Below are positions 1 to 9,715 of a DNA stretch of 38,346 nucleotides, in pieces (position 1 is the stretch's first letter; each line of letters starts with the position of its first letter). The DNA is from an uncultured Ralstonia sp. Lineage in GTDB: Bacteria > Pseudomonadota > Gammaproteobacteria > Burkholderiales > Burkholderiaceae. The DNA lies in NCBI GenBank assembly GCA_913056305.1, contig CAJXMR010000028.1, forward strand, positions 1 to 38,346, written 5' to 3'. The translations under genes and the position numbers were made by a program. The notes under the pieces are model-generated. The model had not been told where the DNA came from. It saw nothing but the letters and a program-made list of their open reading frames with translations, and did not search any database.

Positions 1-112
1 TGATGAACCACAGCACCACGAACATCAGGATGATGGGCAGGAAGCTCATCAGGCCGCCAGCTGCACCACCTGCCGGCGCGGTTTGCGCGTAAGCGTCGGA
101 AATCAAGAACAC
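1..112 (-). CDS. yajC: YajC, Sec translocon accessory subunit (partial, N-terminal part)
   Basis: Only the first 37 codons are in the window; the gene runs off the left edge. The reading begins with a GTG at 112-110, preceded by GGAG at a good distance. It reads VFLISDAYAQTAPAGG, then a hydrophobic stretch (LMSFLPIILMFVVLWFI) that is the single membrane helix of YajC. The short periplasmic N-terminus ending in Gly/Ala before one helix is typical of the family. YajC associates with SecDF at the inner membrane and helps late steps of protein export. It lies downstream of queA and tgt on the same strand, the classical queA-tgt-yajC-secD-secF order, so secD and secF are expected just outside the window. 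Confidence 0.88.
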   Translation of the reverse strand, partial: MFLISDAYAQTAPAGGAAGGLMSFLPIILMFVVLWFI

Positions 113-217
113 GGTCAAACTCCGTAATGGTTCGTCAATCGGTCAAAAATCGGACCGGATATTCTACCATTCCGGCCCTGTCGCAAATGGGCTTGCCTAA
201 GGGTTTGTCAAGCCCTG

Positions 218-2421
<2,204 letters not shown>

Positions 2422-2470
2422 GAATGGGGCGCGGATGACGAATCGCGCCAAGTGATGGAGGCGGCGCCGG

Positions 2471-2507
2471 TACAATCGACGGCGAATCCGCAAAGTTCGC
2501 CATTGTA
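2471..2507. promoter_or_regulatory. Divergent queA/recG intergenic region with -10-like boxes
   Basis: The 94 bases between the queA ATG and the recG GTG contain TACAAT on the plus strand at 2471-2476 and TACAAT on the minus strand at 2507-2502. Each is placed plausibly ahead of its gene. Neither has a convincing TTGACA-like -35 box at 16-18 bases, so these are -10 candidates only. Confidence 0.3.
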
Positions 2508-2515
2508 AACGTCCT

Positions 2516-4705
2516 GTGCCGCCTCGCGCCCGCTCCGCTACCGCTGCCGTTTCTGTACCCGACGCTGCGCCCGACGCCGATGAGGTGCCGGCCGCCAAGC
2601 CGAAGCGCGCGGCGGCAGCCGATAAGCCGGCCAAGACCGCCCGCCCCGCCGACAAACTCGCCAAGCTCGGCCTGCACCGCGACGTCGATCTCGTGCTGCA
2701 CCTGCCGATGCGCTACGAGGACGAAACCACGCTCTTGACCATCGCCGAGGCCATCGCCCGCGCCAACACCGGCTGGGCCGCGCAGGTGGAAGGCACGGTC
2801 ACGCGCAACGAAGTGGCGTTCCGGCCGCGCCGGCAACTGGTCGTGCACATTGCCGACGATTCCGGCGAACTCGTGCTGCGCTTCCTCAATTTCTACGGCA
2901 GCCAGGTCAAGCAGATGGCCGAAGGCGTGCGGCTGCGCGTGCGCGGCGAGGTGCGTGGCGGCTTCTTCGGCGCGGAGATGGTGCACCCGACCGTGCGCGC
3001 CGTGGCACCCGACGAGCCGCTGCCGGATCGCCTGACGCCGGTGTATCCGAGCACGGCGGGGGTGGCGCAGGCGTACTTGCGCAAGGCGATCCTCAACGCG
3101 CTGACGCGTACGCCGCTGCCGGAAACGCTGCCGAACAGCCTGATCACCGGACCGCTTGCGCCGCTCAAGCTGATGGCGCCTGCCGAGGCCGTGCGACTGC
3201 TGCATCAGCCCACGCCCGACGTGGACGAGTACAGCCTGGTCGAGCGCACGCACCCGGCGTGGCTGCGCATCAAGTTCGACGAGCTGTTGTCGCAGCAACT
3301 CTCGCTCAAGCGCGCCCAGGCCGCGCGCCGCACGCGCAATGCGCCTATCTTGCGCACCAGCGGCAAGGACGGTCTGCTCGCGCGCTTCATGGCTGCGTTG
3401 CCGTTCAAGCTGACCGGCGCCCAGGCCCGCGTGTGGGAGGAGATCCGCGCCGACCTCGCGCACCCGTACCCGATGCAGCGGCTGCTGCAGGGCGACGTGG
3501 GCAGCGGCAAGACCGTGATCGCCGCGCTGGCCGCGTGCCAGGCCATCGACGCCGGCTGGCAGGCCGCGCTGATGGCGCCGACCGAACTGCTGGCCGAGCA
3601 GCACTACCGCAAGCTATCGGCGTGGCTAGTGCCGCTGGGCGTGGACATCGTCTGGCTGGCCGGCAGCCTTAAGCGTAAGCAGAAGGACGAGGCCGCCGCG
3701 CGCGTTGCGGCCGGGACTGCGCAGCTGGTGATCGGCACGCATGCGCTGATCCAGGATGCGGTGACGTTCGCGCGCCTGGGGCTGGCCGTGGTGGACGAGC
3801 AGCACCGCTTTGGCGTGGCGCAGCGCTTGGCTTTACGTGGCAAGGCGAACGGTGGCGAGGCCCCGGTCGCCGCCAACGCCCAGGTGCCGCACCAGCTGAT
3901 GATGTCCGCCACGCCGATCCCCCGCACGCTGGCGATGACGTATTACGCCGACCTCGACGTCTCCGCCATCGACGAGCTGCCGCCCGGCCGCACGCCGGTG
4001 GTCACGCGGCTGGTGAACGATGCACGCCGCGAGGAGGTGATCGAGCGCATCCACGCCGCCGCGCGTGAGGGGCGGCAGGTCTACTGGGTCTGCCCCCTCA
4101 TCGAAGAGAGCGAGGCGCTGCAATTGCAGACCGCGGTGGAGACCTTCGAGACGCTCTCGCAAAGCCTGGCCGGCCTGAAGGTCGGCCTTGTGCATGGCCG
4201 GCTGCCGTCCGCCGACAAGGCTGCCGTCATGTCCGCCTTCGCCACCGGCGAGCTGCACGTGCTGGTCGCCACCACCGTCATCGAGGTGGGTGTGGATGTG
4301 CCGAACGCTTCGCTGATGGTGATCGAGCACGCCGAGCGCTTCGGCCTCGCGCAGCTGCACCAGTTGCGCGGGCGGGTGGGGCGCGGCACGGCGGAATCGG
4401 TGTGCATCCTGTTGTACCAGGCGCCGCTGTCGCCCACGGCCAAGCAGCGCCTGCAGACCATGCGCGAGACCACCGACGGCTTCGAGATCGCCCGGCGCGA
4501 TCTGGACATCCGCGGCCCGGGCGAATTCCTCGGCGCGCGGCAATCGGGCGAGGCGATGCTACGTTTCGCTGATCTGAACCACGATGCGTGGCTGGTGGAG
4601 TTTGCGCAGGGCGCGGCGGACCAGATGCTGGCCCGCTTTCCCGAGGCGGTGGACGCCCACCTCAAGCGCTGGCTCGGCGAGCGCGAGCACTACCTGCGGG
4701 TCTAG
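2516..4705 (+). CDS. recG: ATP-dependent DNA helicase RecG
   Basis: RecG is a branch-migrating helicase that remodels stalled replication forks and Holliday junctions. At 729 aa it is slightly longer than usual because of an Ala/Pro/Lys-rich N-terminal extension of about 50 residues, followed by the OB-fold wedge domain. Walker A GDVGSGKT lies near residue 326, the DEQH box near 427, MSATPIPRT follows, and motif VI is QLRGRVGRG. The RecG C-terminal signature [17 protein letters not shown] is present. The start is a GTG; the next in-frame codon but two upstream is TAA, so it cannot start much earlier. There is no clear Shine-Dalgarno sequence. The gene ends 4 bases before a convergent small gene. 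Confidence 0.97.
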   Translation: MPPRARSATAAVSVPDAAPDADEVPAAKPKRAAAADKPAKTARPADKLAKLGLHRDVDLVLHLPMRYEDETTLLTIAEAIARANTGWAAQVEGTVTRNEVAFRPRRQLVVHIADDSGELVLRFLNFYGSQVKQMAEGVRLRVRGEVRGGFFGAEMVHPTVRAVAPDEPLPDRLTPVYPSTAGVAQAYLRKAILNALTRTPLPETLPNSLITGPLAPLKLMAPAEAVRLLHQPTPDVDEYSLVERTHPAWLRIKFDELLSQQLSLKRAQAARRTRNAPILRTSGKDGLLARFMAALPFKLTGAQARVWEEIRADLAHPYPMQRLLQGDVGSGKTVIAALAACQAIDAGWQAALMAPTELLAEQHYRKLSAWLVPLGVDIVWLAGSLKRKQKDEAAARVAAGTAQLVIGTHALIQDAVTFARLGLAVVDEQHRFGVAQRLALRGKANGGEAPVAANAQVPHQLMMSATPIPRTLAMTYYADLDVSAIDELPPGRTPVVTRLVNDARREEVIERIHAAAREGRQVYWVCPLIEESEALQLQTAVETFETLSQSLAGLKVGLVHGRLPSADKAAVMSAFATGELHVLVATTVIEVGVDVPNASLMVIEHAERFGLAQLHQLRGRVGRGTAESVCILLYQAPLSPTAKQRLQTMRETTDGFEIARRDLDIRGPGEFLGARQSGEAMLRFADLNHDAWLVEFAQGAADQMLARFPEAVDAHLKRWLGEREHYLRV

Positions 4706-4709
4706 CCGC

Positions 4710-4922
4710 CTAGCCGCAACAGCCGCGCTGCTGCTGCACCGGCGGGCACTTGACCGAGCCGTACGAGCAGAACACGCAGCAGTCGCCCGGCCTGGGGCGC
4801 AGCAGCGCGTGGCAAGCCGGGCATTCATGGAAGAAGACACAGGCGTCGGTCGGCATGGTTTCCTGCCGGGCGAAGCCGCAATGCGGACAGGTCAGGACCG
4901 ATTCGAGGATCACGTCGCCCAT
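4710..4922 (-). CDS. GDCCVxC-motif small cysteine-rich protein
   Basis: A 70-aa protein with two CxxC pairs (CPHC near residue 12 and CPAC further on) followed by the hallmark GDCCVFCSYG and a Cys-Cys pair at the extreme C-terminus. The spaced CxxC pairs suggest a zinc-ribbon-like fold. The GDCCVxC family includes selenoprotein members; here the positions are ordinary Cys codons (TGC/TGT). The ATG at 4922 is chosen over the upstream TTG because AAGGAGG lies 5 bases before it. It converges on recG with a 4-base gap and lies downstream of the His-rich exported protein on the same strand. The biochemical role is not known; metal or selenium/mercury handling is a guess from composition. Confidence 0.8.
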   Translation of the reverse strand: MGDVILESVLTCPHCGFARQETMPTDACVFFHECPACHALLRPRPGDCCVFCSYGSVKCPPVQQQRGCCG

Positions 4923-4980
4923 CGGGCCTCCTTGCAATCAGCAGATGGGCGGCCAGTATTCAGGTATCGGCCCGTTGCCG

Positions 4981-5430
4981 TCAATGATGCATGCCGCCGC
5001 CATGCATGCCGCCGTGGCCGCCGTCATGGCCCCCATCATGCCCGCCATGGAATCCGCCGCGGAAACCGCTTCCCCGGACAAAGCCCCGGCCGTCGTGGTG
5101 GAAGAACGCGTTGTGCATGTGGTGGTGATGGTGGAAGCGGTCGATGAAGACAAAACCACCAACGAACACCGGCGGCGCCCAGTACCACGTGTCATCCACA
5201 TAGTACGGCGGGCCGACGTAGGTGACGGGCGTGCCGTCGGTGTCCACCATCTGCCATGTGCCGTCCGGCTGCAGGCATGCCGTGCCCGAAACCTGCTGCA
5301 CCACACCGTCGATCTCGGCCTGCCCCACCATCGGCTCGCAGGTGCCCACCGGTACGTTTTGCGCCGTCGCGCACGCACAGACGCCAAAACCCATCAGTGC
5401 CATCGTCAAGGCTGTCAGACGCTTGCTCAT
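4981..5430 (-). CDS. Exported His/Gly-rich hypothetical protein
   Basis: 149 aa. A signal peptide (MSKRLTALTMALMGFGVCACATAQ) is followed by a compact region with two Cys (TCEPMVGQAE, GTACLQPDGTW), an aromatic PPYYVDDTWYWAPPVF segment, and a C-terminal third made almost only of His and Gly (HHHHHMHN, then GGHDGG-type repeats). The start is the ATG at 5430, with AGGTG upstream; a GTG 9 bases earlier lacks a ribosome site. The His-rich tail could bind Ni, Co, Cu or Zn in the periplasm, an inference from composition and from the metal-transport genes further along. I do not recognise a named family. Confidence 0.72.
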   Translation of the reverse strand: MSKRLTALTMALMGFGVCACATAQNVPVGTCEPMVGQAEIDGVVQQVSGTACLQPDGTWQMVDTDGTPVTYVGPPYYVDDTWYWAPPVFVGGFVFIDRFHHHHHMHNAFFHHDGRGFVRGSGFRGGFHGGHDGGHDGGHGGMHGGGMHH

Positions 5431-5633
5431 GATCGTCACCTGCCGCTAGGGCGAGTGCTGCCCGACGTCTCAATACGGCACTTCAGTGACCTGTCCGGTC
5501 GTATCGCTCGGCACATCGGTTTGCCTGCGAGGAGCACACCGGCATGAGCGTCGGCGTGCTTTCGCATACTGGATAGACACGTCAGACGCGCGGTTTATTC
5601 CAGGGCGGGCGCGGGCATGTGTAACCATTCATT

Positions 5634-5777
5634 TCAGTAGCCGCCACCTCCGCCGCGCGTGAAGCTGTTGCTCGTGCCCTGACTATTGCTGCTGGAGGAG
5701 GGCATGCTGCCGGTGGTGCATGCTGCTGCAAACAGCACGGCGAGCACCACAGCGCAAACCAGACGAAGCGCTTTCAT
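5634..5777 (-). CDS. Tiny lipoprotein-like exported protein
   Basis: 47 aa: MKALRLVCAVVLAVLFAAAC, then a Ser-rich linker and the tail RGGGGGY. The lipobox-like FAAAC places the lipid-attachment Cys at residue 20; the -3 position is Ala rather than Leu, so processing is likely but not certain. AGGAGA lies 7 bases upstream of the ATG, which supports translation. The mature peptide would be only about 28 residues. It follows the TetR gene on the same strand with a 110-base gap. Function unknown. Confidence 0.6.
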   Translation of the reverse strand: MKALRLVCAVVLAVLFAAACTTGSMPSSSSNSQGTSNSFTRGGGGGY

Positions 5778-5887
5778 TGGGGGTCTCCTGGGGCATGCGA
5801 CCGTGCATGGACGACGTGCGTCGCGCCCGTCTCTCGGCCGCCGGTTGGCTCCTCCCGCTACCGTAGTAAACGCGCGGTGGCGGCCGT

Positions 5888-6553
5888 TTATTCCGCAGGG
5901 GCTGGCGCCGACGCGTCGCCGCACGCGCGCAAGAAGCCGCGCACCAGCGCGAACAGGCTGTCTTCGAAGTCCGCGCTGGCGAGCCAGCGTTCGTCGTACG
6001 ACAACGCGCTGCCGATCGCGCCCATGATGGCGCGCGTGAGCACAAAGGCCTGGATGGCCGTGAGCGTCACGCGCCGCCCGTCGGTGTCGCGCAGCCCGGT
6101 CGAACTCAGGAAGGTCGACACATGCCCGGGCGTGATCAACGGATTGCGCCCGCGTGCGATGGCCTGCTCCAGCACGATGCGACGCACCTTGTGCCGGCCG
6201 CCGAATGCGCCGAGCAGGGTACGGATGACCTGCCGCAGCCGCGCATCCGGCGCCTGCAGCTCGGGTGCGGTCAAGACCGCCAGCAGCTCGGCCGTCAGGT
6301 GCTCGCTTTCGCGCTGGGCCAGGTCGTCGAGCACCTGCCGCTTGTCGCCGAAATACTGGTAGAGCGTGCCGATACTGATGCCGGCCACCTCGGCGATGCG
6401 GTTGGTGGTGAGCGCGTCCAGCCCCTCCTGGTCGAGGATCTGCTGCGTCGCTTCCAAGATGAGTTCGACCTTTTCGCGCGAGCGCGCCTGGCGCGGCTGG
6501 CGTCGTACAAGTGCTTGATCCGTATCGAGTTTTTCCTTTGCTTGCGGGGCCAT
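5888..6553 (-). CDS. TetR/AcrR family transcriptional regulator
   Basis: 221 aa. The N-terminal helix-turn-helix is clear: RQARSREKVELILEATQQIL, then TTNRIAEVAGISIGTLYQYF, the canonical TetR recognition region at about residues 45-65. The rest is the variable ligand-binding domain. It is divergently transcribed from the DUF1254/DUF1214 gene, with a perfect 19-bp palindrome in the 76-base intergenic region. It therefore very probably controls itself and that neighbour. The ligand cannot be predicted. Confidence 0.92.
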   Translation of the reverse strand: MAPQAKEKLDTDQALVRRQPRQARSREKVELILEATQQILDQEGLDALTTNRIAEVAGISIGTLYQYFGDKRQVLDDLAQRESEHLTAELLAVLTAPELQAPDARLRQVIRTLLGAFGGRHKVRRIVLEQAIARGRNPLITPGHVSTFLSSTGLRDTDGRRVTLTAIQAFVLTRAIMGAIGSALSYDERWLASADFEDSLFALVRGFLRACGDASAPAPAE

Positions 6554-6570
6554 GGAATGCGAGTGGCAGG

Positions 6571-6589
6571 ATATGAGCTGGGCTCATAT
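6571..6589. promoter_or_regulatory. Perfect 19-bp palindrome, probable TetR operator
   Basis: ATATGAGC-TGG-GCTCATAT: two perfect 8-base arms around a 3-base centre, lying 17 bases from the TetR ATG and 40 bases before the DUF1254 ATG. Size and position are those of a TetR-family operator serving divergent genes. A TATTAT -10-like box at 6587-6592 (plus strand) overlaps the right arm, so occupancy would block the forward promoter. Confidence 0.75.
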
Positions 6590-6629
6590 TATGGGCGCCA
6601 CACCCAAAATAAACATCAGGAGACGACCG

Positions 6630-8027
6630 ATGTTGCCCAGCCAACGACGCCCCGCCGTAGCCAAACGCCTGCTTGCCTTCACCGCCGCAGCGCTCTGCAC
6701 CAGCCTGGCCACCGCTGCCGCGCAGGACTGGAACCCGACCGGTGCTGCGCCATCGCAGGAAGTCACGCTGCACCAGGCCTTCGACTACGCCTTCCCGCTG
6801 GTAGCGATGGGGCGCCTGCGTGCCAGCATGCTCGGCGCCGACGCCAAGCCGGGCCGCTCGCAGCTGAACACGTGGCTGCATCAGCACAACCTGTCCGGCC
6901 CGGACGACCGCTGGGTGACCACACCGAACAGCGACACGGCCTATTCCACGCTATGGCTCGACCTGCGCCAAGGGCCCATCGCGCTGACGATCCCGGACAT
7001 GGCGGGCCGCTACTACTCACTGGCCTTCCTCGACATGGCGACGAACAACTTCGAGATCCTCGGCCGGCGCGCCAGCGGCACGCGCGGCGGGACCTTTATT
7101 GTGGTCGGCCCGGATGCGACGCAGCCGCTGCCGCCCAATGCGCAGGTGATTCGCGCGCCGGCCAACGATGTGCTCGTGCTCGCGCGCACCCTCGTGGGCG
7201 GCGATGCGGACATGCCCGCCGTGGTGGCCCTGCAAGATCAGTTCAAGGTCGAGCCGCTCGGCGCCGGCAAGATGCCGCCGCCGTGGCAGGCCGCGCCGCC
7301 GCTCGAGCAGCGCCCGCAGGCCTTCGTCGACATGGCCAACCTGATGCTGGCCCGCAACCCCGCGCCGCGCTATGAAGACGTGCTGATCCAGCGGCTGGCG
7401 TCGGTCGGCATCTGCGGTGCCGCGTGCGGGTGGGATGCGCTGTCGCCGGAGGTCAAGGCGCTGTGGGCTCAGCAGCTGCCGGGCATGCTGGCCTCGCTCA
7501 AGGGTGGGCTGTCCGGAACCGGGCCGAAGACCGACGGCTGGTCGTATTCCAAGGACAACCTCGGCGATTTCGGCACCGACTATGCGTACCGCGCGCAAGT
7601 CGCCCTGGGTGGCCTGCTCGCGCTCAAGACGGTGGAGGCGATGTACCCGATCACCTTTGCCGACCAGCAGAAGCAGCGGCTGTCCGGCGCGCACCGGTAT
7701 CGCCTGCACCTGCCGGCGGGCGCGCTGCCGGTCAACGCGTTCTGGTCGCTGTCGATGTACGAGGTGGAGCCGGATGGCAAGCTGTTCTTCACGCCCAACC
7801 CGATCGCGCGCTACGCCATCGGCGACCGCACCACCGGGCTCAAGACCGGCGCGGATGGTGCGATCGATATCGTGATCCAGCGGGATGCGCCGGCGGACCC
7901 GGCCCAGCGCGCCAACTGGCTGCCGACGCCGGCCGGCGACTTCGCCCTGGTGCTGCGCGCCTACGAGCCCAAGGCTGAATTGCGCGATGGGCGCGTGCGC
8001 GTGCCCGCTGTCGAGCGGCTCGACTGA
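6630..8027 (+). CDS. DUF1254/DUF1214 domain-containing exported protein
   Basis: 465 aa with a cleavable signal peptide (hydrophobic run ending TAAAQDW). The DUF1254 part carries TPNSDTAYSTLWLDL and GRYYSLAFLDMATNNF. The C-terminal DUF1214 part carries YPITFADQQKQRLSGAHRYRL, NAFWSLSMYEVEPDGKLF and LPTPAGDFALVLRAYEP. CAGGAGA precedes the ATG at good spacing; a longer open frame from 6552 would read through the operator and is rejected. These domains recur in exported proteins of proteobacteria, but no enzymatic activity is established to my knowledge. It is divergent from, and probably repressed by, the adjacent TetR. Confidence 0.88.
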   Translation: MLPSQRRPAVAKRLLAFTAAALCTSLATAAAQDWNPTGAAPSQEVTLHQAFDYAFPLVAMGRLRASMLGADAKPGRSQLNTWLHQHNLSGPDDRWVTTPNSDTAYSTLWLDLRQGPIALTIPDMAGRYYSLAFLDMATNNFEILGRRASGTRGGTFIVVGPDATQPLPPNAQVIRAPANDVLVLARTLVGGDADMPAVVALQDQFKVEPLGAGKMPPPWQAAPPLEQRPQAFVDMANLMLARNPAPRYEDVLIQRLASVGICGAACGWDALSPEVKALWAQQLPGMLASLKGGLSGTGPKTDGWSYSKDNLGDFGTDYAYRAQVALGGLLALKTVEAMYPITFADQQKQRLSGAHRYRLHLPAGALPVNAFWSLSMYEVEPDGKLFFTPNPIARYAIGDRTTGLKTGADGAIDIVIQRDAPADPAQRANWLPTPAGDFALVLRAYEPKAELRDGRVRVPAVERLD

Positions 8028-8041
8028 GGGGCTGAGCGCCC

Positions 8042-9106
8042 TCAGTGCGCGTGGCGGTGGCGGTGGTGGATGTCGGGGTAGTGCGGGTGCTTGTGGGTCA
8101 GGGCCGCATGCTCATGCGCGTGCACATGCGGCTCCTTGCCGTCCCACGGGAAGTCGTGTCGGTGCTGGTGGTGTTCGTCGTGGCGGTGGGCGTGGGTATG
8201 TGCCAACGGCTCGTGGGCATGTTCATGCTCATGCCGCTCGCGCAGGTGCAGCCACACGCCCAGCGCCATCAGCGCGGCAGCGAGCCAGAACAGCACGCCC
8301 GGCAGCTCGGGCCAGATCAGCAGCGCGATCACCACGCCAAATAGCGGCGCCACCGAGAAGTACGCCCCCGTGCGCGCCGTCCCCAGGTGCCGCAGCGCGA
8401 TCACGAACAGCGCCAGGCTGACGCCGTAGCCGGCAAAGCCGATCAGCATGGCCGCCAGCACCGGCAGCGCGCCCGGCATCGCGCTGCCCGCCGCCAGCGC
8501 GAACGCGGTATTGCACGTGCCCGCCACCAGGCCTTTCAGGCAGGCGATCAGCACCGCATCGTTGGACGAGACATTGCGGGTCAAGTTGTTGTCGATGGCC
8601 CAGCACGCGCAGGCCGCAACGATCAGCAGCGCACTGGGCGACAGCCGCGCCGCATCCGGCTGCCATGACAGCAACACGCCCCCGGCCACGATGACAACCA
8701 TGCCCAGCACGATCTGCCGGTCGGTGTTCTCCTTGAAGACGATCCAGGCGATCAGCGCGGTGAACACGCCTTCGACGTTGAGCAGCAGCGAAGCGGGCGC
8801 CGCGCCCGTCGTCGCCAGGCCCGTCATCAGGAGTGCCGGCCCCGCCACGCCGCCGGCCAGGATCGCGCCCAGCAGCCACGGGATCTCGCGACGCGGGATG
8901 GAGGTCAGGCCGGTGTCGGCACCACCGGCGGCGCCGGTCAGCTTCCTGAACAGCAGGACCGCGCTCAGGCCGAGTCCGCTGCCGAGATACAGCAGCCCGG
9001 CCAGCAGCACGGGGGAGATGGCCCCGGTCAGCGTCTTGGCCAGGGGCGTGCTTGCGCCGAACAGCAGGGCGGCGATCAGGGCGGGGGCGGCGGAACGAAC
9101 GGACAT
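8042..9106 (-). CDS. EamA/DMT-family transporter with histidine-rich C-terminal tail
   Basis: 354 aa. The first 290 or so residues form two EamA repeats of about five membrane helices each (for example AALLFGASTPLAKTL and GYGVSLALFVIALRHLG). The last 60 residues are a soluble tail with more than 20 His in HEHEHAHE, HTHAHRHDEHHQHRH and HHRHRHAH runs. Most EamA proteins lack such a tail; it resembles the His loops of Ni/Co/Zn exporters and suggests a transition-metal substrate or metal sensing. It lies close to an NRAMP homologue and dmeRF. The substrate is inferred, not shown. There is no strong ribosome site before the ATG. Confidence 0.88.
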   Translation of the reverse strand: MSVRSAAPALIAALLFGASTPLAKTLTGAISPVLLAGLLYLGSGLGLSAVLLFRKLTGAAGGADTGLTSIPRREIPWLLGAILAGGVAGPALLMTGLATTGAAPASLLLNVEGVFTALIAWIVFKENTDRQIVLGMVVIVAGGVLLSWQPDAARLSPSALLIVAACACWAIDNNLTRNVSSNDAVLIACLKGLVAGTCNTAFALAAGSAMPGALPVLAAMLIGFAGYGVSLALFVIALRHLGTARTGAYFSVAPLFGVVIALLIWPELPGVLFWLAAALMALGVWLHLRERHEHEHAHEPLAHTHAHRHDEHHQHRHDFPWDGKEPHVHAHEHAALTHKHPHYPDIHHRHRHAH

Positions 9107-9196
9107 GTCGGCAAGGCGAGAAGGTCAGCCATCCATTGTCGCGCGTTCACTGCGCGACGCCCAGTACCACGCCTGCCACGGGGCCGCATACGCACA

Positions 9197-9226
9197 TTGA
9201 CGCCCCCGCTGTGCGCGACCTACACT
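9197..9226 (+). promoter_or_regulatory. Sigma-70-like promoter upstream of the NRAMP leader
   Basis: TTGACG at 9197-9202 and TACACT at 9221-9226 are separated by 18 bases. This is one of the best promoter matches in the window. Transcription from it would begin near 9233 and give a leader of about 480 nt before the NRAMP start codon. Confidence 0.5.
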
Positions 9227-9521
9227 TTTTCTATCTCCACAGAAGGGGCTGACGCCTTGGACAGCTGCAGTAGTCGACCTTCCAGTCGTTTTCCTGCCTG
9301 ACCGGCAGGACGTCCGCGCCCCAAAACAGCCGCCGTCCTGCCACAGGCAGGCGGTGCGCGCCGTAGCAACACCCTCCGTGCACCACATTTGAAGCGCCAT
9401 TCGGACGCCGCGTTGGCGTGCGTGTGGCATGTCGCCGTGAACACGACTTCACGGTGCGTTGGTTCGCGCCCGTCACAACGGGGGCGAGGCGCGCACGCGT
9501 GCCATCGATGAGGAGTTGTTG
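9227..9521 (+). other. Long leader region with two small hairpins, no convincing gene
   Basis: No supported long reading frame. Two stem-loops use the same arm sequence: CCTGCC-TGACC-GGCAGG at 9293-9309 and CCTGCC-ACA-GGCAGG at 9337-9351. The arms are identical, so any left arm can pair with any right arm, allowing mutually exclusive folds. That layout would suit an attenuator or riboswitch-like element for the downstream transporter, but I could match it to no known riboswitch class. Confidence 0.3.
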
Positions 9522-9671
9522 ATGACCTTCGGCCTGCTTCTGCAGCACCTGCCGCACATCCAGGAATCGCGTGCCAACTACGACGCGATGCTGTCGTTGC
9601 GGCCGGCCCATCTGTACCACGCGCACCATCTGGCCGATTGGTGGCGGGGTCTGAGGAAGTTCGTGTCGTAG
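9522..9671 (+). CDS. Possible 49-aa small protein (or gene remnant)
   Basis: MTFGLLLQHLPHIQESRANY and onward, ending in ADWWRGLRKFVS. GAGGAG lies 6 bases before the ATG and most third codon positions are G or C, as in neighbouring genes. It ends 45 bases before the NRAMP start on the same strand. It may be a leader peptide, a short real gene, or the end of a decayed gene. No family is recognised. Confidence 0.35.
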   Translation: MTFGLLLQHLPHIQESRANYDAMLSLRPAHLYHAHHLADWWRGLRKFVS

Positions 9672-9715
9672 CCGGGTGCGCAGCCGTGCCGGTCGGCGTG
9701 ATTTGGGGAATGACC

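Noticed and set aside
189-215. Terminator after tgt (GGGCTTG/CAAGCCC)
   Set aside because: A 7-bp stem with a 13-base loop and no T tract, inside an operon that should continue into yajC.
5634-6887. 417-codon minus-strand frame
   Set aside because: Only its last 47 codons (a lipoprotein-like gene with its own ribosome site) make sense; the rest overlaps TetR out of frame.
9233-9460. Mn riboswitch (yybP-ykoY) before the NRAMP gene
   Set aside because: Position would fit, but the conserved GGGGAGUAG core is not present.
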